Shown: positions 43,401 through 52,400 of the stretch, one piece after another
Layout: each line of letters opens with the position of its first letter
Numbering within the stretch: the first letter of the stretch is position 1
Assembly: GCA_951640165.1 (NCBI GenBank)
Contig: OX621245.1
Coordinates: forward strand, 17,042,330-17,106,329
Direction of reading: 5' to 3'
DNA from: Pseudoips prasinana
Taxonomy: Eukaryota > Arthropoda > Insecta > Lepidoptera > Nolidae
DNA length: 64,000 nucleotides
Program-made: the position numbers and the translations under genes
Notes under the pieces: generated by a model
What the model saw: the letters and a program-made list of their open reading frames with translations, nothing else
Told to the model about the DNA's origin: nothing
Databases searched by the model: none

Positions 43401-46400
43401 AGGGGGCCTGCCCACGCTGCGCCTTCCGGTTCGTGGTCGCCATTTGAGAACCTTTCTGCCCCAACGGCCGTCGGTTCTGCGAGCTATGTACTCCCACTGC
43501 CACTTCAGTTTTGCAATTCTTCGGGCTATGTTGGTGACTTTGAGTTGGATTCTACGATTGACCTCCTTCTCGAAGTTGGACCTACCTAGTTGGATGGTCT
43601 GTCCCAGCTAAATATATTTCTCTATAACTTCTAGTGTAGAGGCTCCAACTTTCAATTGAGTGGGTGCAACATTGGTGGGTGGGACGTTTGACATGATTTT
43701 CGTCTTGTCCATGTTCATTTGCAGACCCACTTGTTGAGAAACTCTGCCCGCAAAATATACAGATATAGATCATAATATCTTATTTACCTCATCTTTGTAA
43801 TCTGTGGTAGGGGTTTGATACCAGGCATTGGTTGTTTTGTGGCGTCCGTTTTCCGCAGCTGGAATATACTGGGATCAGCCGCGTATACCGTGTATGCTTC
43901 CTTGACGGCTCCACCAAAATTTTGTTCCGAGGGTAGGCGGTAAATAAACTGCGGGAAAATACGTTTTGTGTTACATAGTATATGCAAGTGTTAAAAATAT
44001 GGGCTTTACGGCATGGATCATGTTGAGAGATGGTCAGGCCCATTTGTTGGAATGTAAATTCATATTTGAATTGCGAAGACAAAACGTCTCTAAAGATTAA
44101 CTGTGTGTCAATATTTTTATAAATGAAGTGCTAGTTACTATACAGTATAACCCAAAGATAATGTTGGAACTTGCATGACAGGAAGTTAGCTGCCCAGCAG
44201 AACAAAACAAGATTTTCTTTAAAGCATGGTGGGGATGAATTTTTTTCTTGTCCGTTCTTAGACATATATTTTAAACTAACGACTTCTGGCTAGCTAGGAT
44301 TGAAAAGGGTACGTACCAAAATCCCGAATTTTAATAGACCGAATTTTAAAATACCGATAGACGAAATCCCGATAATTGAAACGCCGAATGGTTGTTTGGT
44401 CGAAAGTTTTAAATTCCGAAAGTTTATTTGCCCGAAAGTTTAAAATCCCGAAGTACAATTTTGTGACAGAAACGAATCGCCGCAAAACCGACTTCACGTA
44501 GTCTTGTCTGCCCTACCCTAGAGTGTAATTTAAGCCCGCGTAGGCGCGGAGGGGTGGGGCGGCCCGCGAGCTGAGGAGCAGGTGGTGGGCGTTAAAACCA
44601 TCTGCGACGATAAGCTCGCGTGGGACCGCCCAAACCCCGCAGCGCCGGAGCCGTGACAGAAACAATGCTTGCTGCATGTTGCATGCCTGCTTGCATGTTG
44701 CATGCCTTCTTGTTGCTGCATTCCTTATTGTATGCTGCATGCCTGCTTGCATGCTGCATGCTTGCTTGCATGCTGCATGCTTGCTTGCATACTGTATGCT
44801 TGCTTGCATGCTGCATGCCTGCTTACATGTTGCATGCAGCCGCCGAGTGCCAGATCCCCTGTATTGTTGGTGAAGCATTTGGGTTAGGTTAGGTTAGAAC
44901 TGTGACCGGGAAGACGAAAAAAAGCAAGCCGAAGCTGCAGTGGTGAGCGTTTAAAATAATTTAAAACAAAAGTTTAAATGATAATCATACGTATAATTAG
45001 GAAAAAAAGAATATTTCGACATGGGCCTTAACAGTAGGCTGGTCTGATGTTTTTGATTTTAATTTTTGTATGTTGTCAGCAACATCGGCACGAAGCGGTG
45101 TGCTTTCATGGGAGTGTTCATTATTTAATGATATTAATGTTGCACTTTCAACATTCGCGAATACATTGGTAGTAAGGGTAGCTCTGCACTTATAAACATC
45201 ATGTCTCTTATATTCACAGTTCCAATAGCATTTATCCGTGGTTTGCCGGTTCTTTGTAAACACAAAACCGCCTACCTGTACTTTAAATCCACCGTTTTGA
45301 GACTTGAACACTTTAAAAGTATCTTGACTCATTATAGCAACCACTCTGTACTAAGTAGCTAACAGTAACTATGAATTAATAAAACATTAATAAAATATTT
45401 TTTCGAGATCTACCCCCGCTATAAAAAAATATTAAAACATGTTAAGCAGAATGCCCACCGTCATAACTGTGTTGCAGTGCCATCTATGAGTAATCGCGGG
45501 AACTACGTCGCTGCTCTTTGGGATTTCATCCATCGGTATTTCGTCCATTCGGGATTTCGTCCTTTCGGGCATTTGAACATCGGTATTTTGTGTTTCGATA
45601 TAACGACTATCGGCATTTAAAACTTTCGGTATTTTGAATTTCGGTGTTTTGGACGTCGGTATTTCAAACATAGGTATTATGAACTTTCGAGATTTTGATA
45701 CGTACCCATTGAAAATCTATTTATCACAGGTTTGTTTAGTCTCCAAATTAAAAAAAAAGGGTATGATACGTATAAAGCGTATTCAGTCTGTCACTGCTAT
45801 GTAGATGTTAGTGTAGGGAGTTTAATTGATGAGATGCCGTCGTTTTCCGTGTAACATGACTTCTTGGCCATGTTACACAATTTTTTTGTTGGAGACGGCG
45901 GTTGGGTTTTTTATATGATCTTACCACATGTTCTTCTTCAGTACTGGAACTTTCCTCAGGTATAGTCTCAGGGAAAATAGTGTCTTTGGGTGAAGAGAGC
46001 CAGGGTTCTTCCTCAGTGCTGGCCTGTTTAGATGTCACGTCAGATTGGGACATGGATACATTCTGGCTCGGAGGACTACCATTCACGTTCGCGTTATTAC
46101 TTCCTTCTTCTTTAGATAGCTTTCCTACAAGTACAGAAGTAAAATTGACTCGTATTTTATGCAAAGGATGATGACCAATATCACCACTAAAATCTAAATT
46201 ATTCAAATAATCCCCAATATCGAATTTTGGTTTGTAATAATCTGAATATGAATCAGCGTATTGGCCAACGCAAGCAAAGTGTGGAAGAAGTGCTTCCGAA
46301 GCTATAGCAATAATGGCTAATAAAATATTGCTCAATTGATTAATGTAAGAATTCCTGTATGGAATGAAAATATCGTGCGAGTTATACTTCGCGCAAAACA

Positions 46401-49400
46401 TTTAGGTGAGATTTAGAACTTTAATACTCCCTAACATAGATTAATTAGACTCTATCCAGTAGCAAAAATGGTACCGGGATAATGGCGTATTGCGTTGCCG
46501 TACAGTAAGTATCGATTGATTAATTTATTTATAATTGAGCTTTACCTCTTGCGTAATAAAATATAGTGTCCATTACTTCAACCGATAGCTTGTGTCTTTA
46601 TGATATTATGTTACGGTTGAGCAATCGGACAATTTGCGTGAAATTTGCACCATATCACTCTTGAGACTATTAATATTAAAAAAATATTATTTGCGAGCAT
46701 TATTACGAGGTAATTGCTAGAGGTCGTGGTTCGATTCCCGCCCAGGACAAATCTTTATGTAATGAGCAACATTATTTGTTCTGGGTCTGGGTGTAATGTG
46801 TATTTATAATATATGTTATGGTTTTATTCAATAAATTATTATTAAATTAAATTGAATGTATCTCTAATATTTATGTATTTAGAAATATGTAAGTAAGCTA
46901 ATCAGTTGTCAGATTGCCATAGTACAGGCTCTGCCTATATTGGGATCAGATAGCAGTATTATGGAATATCGTGCGTGGAATTTCACCATAATAAGATTTA
47001 GCTCAGATCATTCCCATAACCGGAATCAGATGAAGCAATGTATTGGGAATGTAAATGTAAAGGGACTTTTCTTTTCAATGACCAAGTCAAACATTTCCCA
47101 TTTTGATTTGTATTTATATGTACTAAGAGTATCTAAGCATTTATTTCTAGATCTCCCTGTCTAAATATTTTGCGGCTACTATAATAGGGGGCATCCAAGA
47201 GATTTTAAGTCCGAAATAGTGAAGTGAGATTGAATTCTGTACAAAATTTGAAGAGCATACGACCTCTCAGTCTATCGTAGAAGGTTCCCATGCTTTTTTG
47301 AAAGTAATCAATTTGTACAAAATAGACAAATGCAAGTGATATATGTATATAAAAATTGAACTGAGACCCATATATTCGTGGACGAATTTGACATTTCTAC
47401 AATTGATAGTACGTCAGTAGATATACGTAAAATACGAAAATCACCCTTACTACCTATGTTATAAATCTGTCAAGGTCAAAGTGTATCTACCGATGCGGCG
47501 TCACCTGCAGGTACGGTTTAAAAACGAGATCCTAATTCCGTGTAACTGAAAATGAAATTGGTCCACGAACATAGATCCAGGTTTGGATATAGAGATATCT
47601 TGCAGAGCAAACCAGTCATTGATGTCCAAGGCTAACTGGAAAATCCATACGAAAATTAAAAATATTATGATAGTCCAGATTATCATGCTCCATGTGTCAG
47701 GAAAAATACCATAATACAATTAGTAAAAGATTACTAAACGGTAAATATGGCTCCTCTACATACGTCCCATAAACACGTCGCCCGGTTGGTGCCTCTTGGA
47801 ATACTTGCCACCGAGAGGCTTAGGCTTTGGTTTGACGAGGGTGGTGAAGCAAGGCGCGTCGGGGTGACGAAACTCCCACATCGCTTGCCACATCTTTAGC
47901 CCGTTTTCTAGCCGGTAGTTGTTCGTGAAGTCCGATTCTTTCAAGTGTTGAGAAAGCGGTGCGAAGAGGAACACAAACAGCTGAAAAAATAATTCGGTTA
48001 TTAAAAATTAGTTTGGTTAAATAAGTCCAGCGAGATTCAAAACCGAGTAGTCATGCCTTGACATAGCCCCGTATCGATAAGCCATGGATGAAGCACACTG
48101 GCTGATCAAATGTAAAATTCGCTTACTAACTACCCTCATATAGTGAGTATTTCAGCGCCATCTATGGAACATGTTTTGAAACATTTATCAATTTGTTACA
48201 TGGAATGATTAAATCATATGAGTACCTAACAATTTCTGAAATCGAAAGCAATTGGACCGGCGTGTTCGCGCATTAACGTAGAACCAGTAACTGCCATGAG
48301 CCAAGGTTCGAACCTTAAAGGGAATACTACATGGCGTGTGTTGCTTAGTATATAATTTTATTTGCTAAAAGGCTTGTTTCCCCGTTCACCTCTTTTGTGC
48401 GGTGAAGCAGTGAAAGCCTCTTATTTTAACTGTAAATGTTAAAGTTAAAAAACCTCAAAAATTGTTAATATAAATAATTTTTGAGGCCTTCCGCAAGTTT
48501 ATATTTATCCTAAATTAAAAATGGCAAAATATAATTCTCACCATTGAGCAAGAATTAATACTTGTTTAATTGCTTTCACTTATTGGGACAAATGTTTTGC
48601 ATTGCTAATACACCTTAGATAAAGCACCGTGGGTGATGAAATCAAAGATTCTTTGCTTAGCAGTTACCCCATCTTTTATTTAGCTCTTAGACTTGTATGT
48701 GGGGTTTTCGAAAAATGTGATCAATAGTAATTTCATTTCAATACTTACTGTCATTGCAGGAATCGTAAACAGATAATGGAATGGATTGGAAAAGTATACA
48801 CCATTCTCATAGTCACTCTCGGTGCACTCATCAGATGCATCAAGTATAATCCAATGCAGCGTGTACAGCAATTTTGTTTCCACATTTCCAAGGGATTGCA
48901 TGTTGTCCTTTACTCTGAAAGGTAAATCCCAAGAGTGACAATATTAATGAGGGCTTAGACAGCTGTTTATTATGCAGCAAAAATATGGGCAAGAAGAAAT
49001 AGATTTAAGGAAGCATTAAATCATTGTTACATAACAATATTGTATGGTCATAACATTTGGTGTAGCCTTAAACTCTGCTTACATCAACTGAGACAAACTT
49101 TGTAAAATACTTCCAAATCTCATAAAATATTTGATACATTTTTAGGAGATTTCGCAGATAATACTACTCCAGCGCCACTTAGAACTCGCCAACACTTCTT
49201 TCCAAATGGTAGCTCGGGTCATGTACCCGTGGTTGCCATTCTTTGTAGATTGGGGCTGTTCAAAATTGGCTGTCTGTGTTTGGTGGCTTCATATTTCCCT
49301 ATTATCCATAGGAAGGGAAAATAAATTTTGATGGTGTCATTGAAGATTTTAGTAGCAAATAAAGTAGGATAAGCATGTTTAGAATTTATTGTTTTACTGT

Positions 49401-52400
49401 AGATTATGCTCAATATAAAAACATATTTTGGTTTATGAGTTTAGTTTAACCTTAGTTACCTGATTTTATTGCTTACCATAGGCAGTATAAAACACATTCC
49501 ATCTGAAGTAATATGTTCAATCATAATATTTATACATAGAAAATGTTTTAAATTTACTGCTTTAAATTACTTAAATAAAGAATCCAAGATTTAGTGATTG
49601 TGTGATGGCATATAGGTTACCTGTTGTGCAGCAGAGCAGCTAATGCATGCATCACATGCGGCAATGCTGCTTGAATAAGCCTCCATCTTGGAATAGATTC
49701 TATGGCATCCGCTAAGCTGATTGAAAGGCCGAACCTCAGATTTTGTACAAGTACTTTCTCAAATGACTGTAATTAAATGGAAAAAAATCAAGTAGAAAAA
49801 AACATTAATGTATTGGAAAATCTTCTTCCAGAGTATATATTTATATATTATAACTGTGTATAATATTGTCATGAGATAATTACAGTTACTTATCAGCTAA
49901 AACCTTTTAATTCATGTATGGTATTAGGTATTTGAAAAATACCTTATATAAATGGTAAAATTTTGATATTGTTAGGTACTTTATTAAATTATTTACCAAA
50001 AAATGCAGATCTCATTCAAAAATATTTTATACAGTAAGGGAATCTAATTGGCTCCTGTACATAGTTGTGATATTTCATTTTTTAGTATTGTTCAAGGTGC
50101 CACTTAAATCTTTATCTGTTTTGCAAATAAGGTTTCAGTGTTTAATAAATGAGGATGTAAAGTTAGGGAAAGTTAAGCTTATAATACTTAAATGTATAAA
50201 TGCAATGTCTGGTATTTTAAGACTAAGTATCACTTTTAACTTTATAATCCCATTCACAATTTCCCTGAAATATGTCAAATCTTAAATGCACACAAACTAG
50301 GGTGGTAATATTGTACGCTGTGTGTAACATTAAATTATGTAACTTATATACATTTATTCAATGCCTTTATAAAAACAATATGGGCAATACTGCACATGTG
50401 GCACAGGAGTATAAGTCGTTGCCTCTCTACTGCCTTATTCAGGCGAAGTCCCACACAGGGCAACTATTCCTGTTGCTCAAATAATTTAACTGAATCTGGG
50501 TGTGCTTTATGTGCGTAAAAAAATCTTCCGCATGGACCACCTGCATTAATTGGTTGATGATAAAGCAATTCATGTACATACTACATGGATATTTGTTAGT
50601 AATTATACAAAACTTTGGATTTTTGAAGATTAATAACTAAACCATTGTGTTTTATTGTAGGTAATGTACATAGAATTATTTATCATCATCGTAGCTATAA
50701 TATAATATCCAATGAGCCTGAAATGAATTGAGTTTGAGCTAAATTCTGATAAGGCCAATTCTGACCTGGCCGGGCTGCTGGTAACCCTGGGAGATACACA
50801 TTATATTGCCTGTTATAAACATGATTTACTATGCAATACCATCCTAAAAGTCAATATGATACTAGTAAGAATATTAGTTACTAAAGTTTTAAAATATGCT
50901 CGCATCTCTTTAGGAAAATTGATAGTTACAAAAAATCCGGATACAATAGATCAAAGTTGTTGATAATAATAAGAACATGAATTAAAATATATAATTACAT
51001 TAATAACGACTTACCTTGCAAGCTTCTTTGACTTCCTAGAATGTACATGAAAGGAAATAGGCACTATGAAAGTTAATCATTTTATAAATACATACTTATA
51101 GAAATTAGAAATAGGTAACTATAGTATGTATGTTTTGGTTTTTTTTATTTGTTTTGGGATGGGAACATGTCAAACTTTTTGTCACTGTCATTTCGACATT
51201 TGATGAGTTTGACAGTTACAATGAAAGCAATGATGGAGCACTGATAATCAATGATGAAAGAAAGGGTAGCTACCCTTTCTTTCATCATTGCTGATAATAC
51301 ATTACTAAATTACTAAAATAGACTAATATTTTATTTGGGTAGGTGCGCAGAATTTATGTGAATAAAATTAAAATTAGTGTCAAATTAAAATGAATAAATA
51401 TTGTTTTAAAGAAATACTACTGCTCCAAATTAGAAAATAAACCATACAATTTAAAACAGTGTTGATCATTCTTAATTTTTGAAATGATTTTACGTCTAGT
51501 GACTAGCACAGATAACTATGTAGTGCTGTTCTGCGAGCCTTGAGCGGTGAACGTAAAATCATCCTTAGAAGAAGAATATTAAATTAATGATTATGAAGTG
51601 CAAATAGGTTTCAAAGGAAGAATACCTATACAGTTAGGTAAGTTACTTACGAAAACTCGTGCCTAACTATACAAAAAATCACAATGGTGACTGATTAGTA
51701 TACCTAGTACCTATGACATACTTCAGTGCTTATTGTTTCTTTTTTAATTTTACAAGTGATGGTTTGATCACTCGGGCTCGGACATCGTGGGTCCATCAGA
51801 TGAAAATGTAGATAGGCAAGTTTTTCATTGGTAGGTAAACTAGGTATACCTATTCTAAAAAAATAATTGACTTCAATATTATATAGGTCCAGCAATAAAC
51901 CGCAACGGTGGATACACTTTGAATTTGATAGTGTACCTACCTTATGTGCAGCCGATGTATGTATGCTTCTATGCTTTCATGTCACCTATCTGTTCAGGAC
52001 ATTCTACCTCAAATATGATCAAATCTAATGGAAAATGACTCAACTGACAGCTCATGAGTTTCTTGTTAAAATAAACTACGGCAGAATATTTTTTTATGTC
52101 ATACATTTATTATTAACGGTTTAATACTATCGCTTCGATAGGAAGAATGTTTCATAACTTAATCGTAGGTAATTACTTGGGTCCTGCATCCCAATGCAGA
52201 TCGATTAATGCCACTCATAAAAAAAGATTTCAGCGTTACAGTCTGATACTTACAAAAATAACCATATTTGAATTGACCCGGACACAAAGTTTCAAATACC
52301 TACTTACTTTTAAAAACCTGCCCGTACTCTCCCGCATGCACTCTACTCTAAGACAAATCGATTGTTCGATTAATCGGTCGATTAATGGCCCATAGTTACA

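Larger units (their letters stand above)
44307..45707 (-). mobile_element. 1.4-kb TIR transposon with FLYWCH ORF and minisatellite, MULE-like
   Basis: Begins GGGTACGTACCAAAATCCCG and ends with the reverse complement of GGGTACGTATCAAAATCTCG. An 8-bp target duplication, ATTGAAAA, lies immediately outside both ends (44299-44306 and 45708-45715). Terminal inverted repeats of about 150-220 bases are built of short AAATCCCGA / TTCGGGATTT-like units. Inside are a FLYWCH-type zinc-finger ORF and a 19-bp minisatellite, but no transposase domain, so it is an internally deleted, non-autonomous copy. FLYWCH fingers accompany MULE-type transposases in insects, which suggests that superfamily; the 8-bp duplication would also fit hAT or P-type elements. 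In unc80 intron 5. Confidence 0.85.

Noticed and set aside
44660..44845. CRISPR-like regular repeat
   Set aside because: Units are contiguous with no unique spacers, and the genome is eukaryotic.
44513..44892. Up to seven open frames rich in Cys/His/Met or Gln/Ala
   Set aside because: All are readings of the 19-bp minisatellite.
45808..46401. Independent 197-codon gene starting [10 protein letters not shown]
   Set aside because: The right part is unc80 exon 5 with a clear donor; the first residues are intron and the last ones follow the donor.
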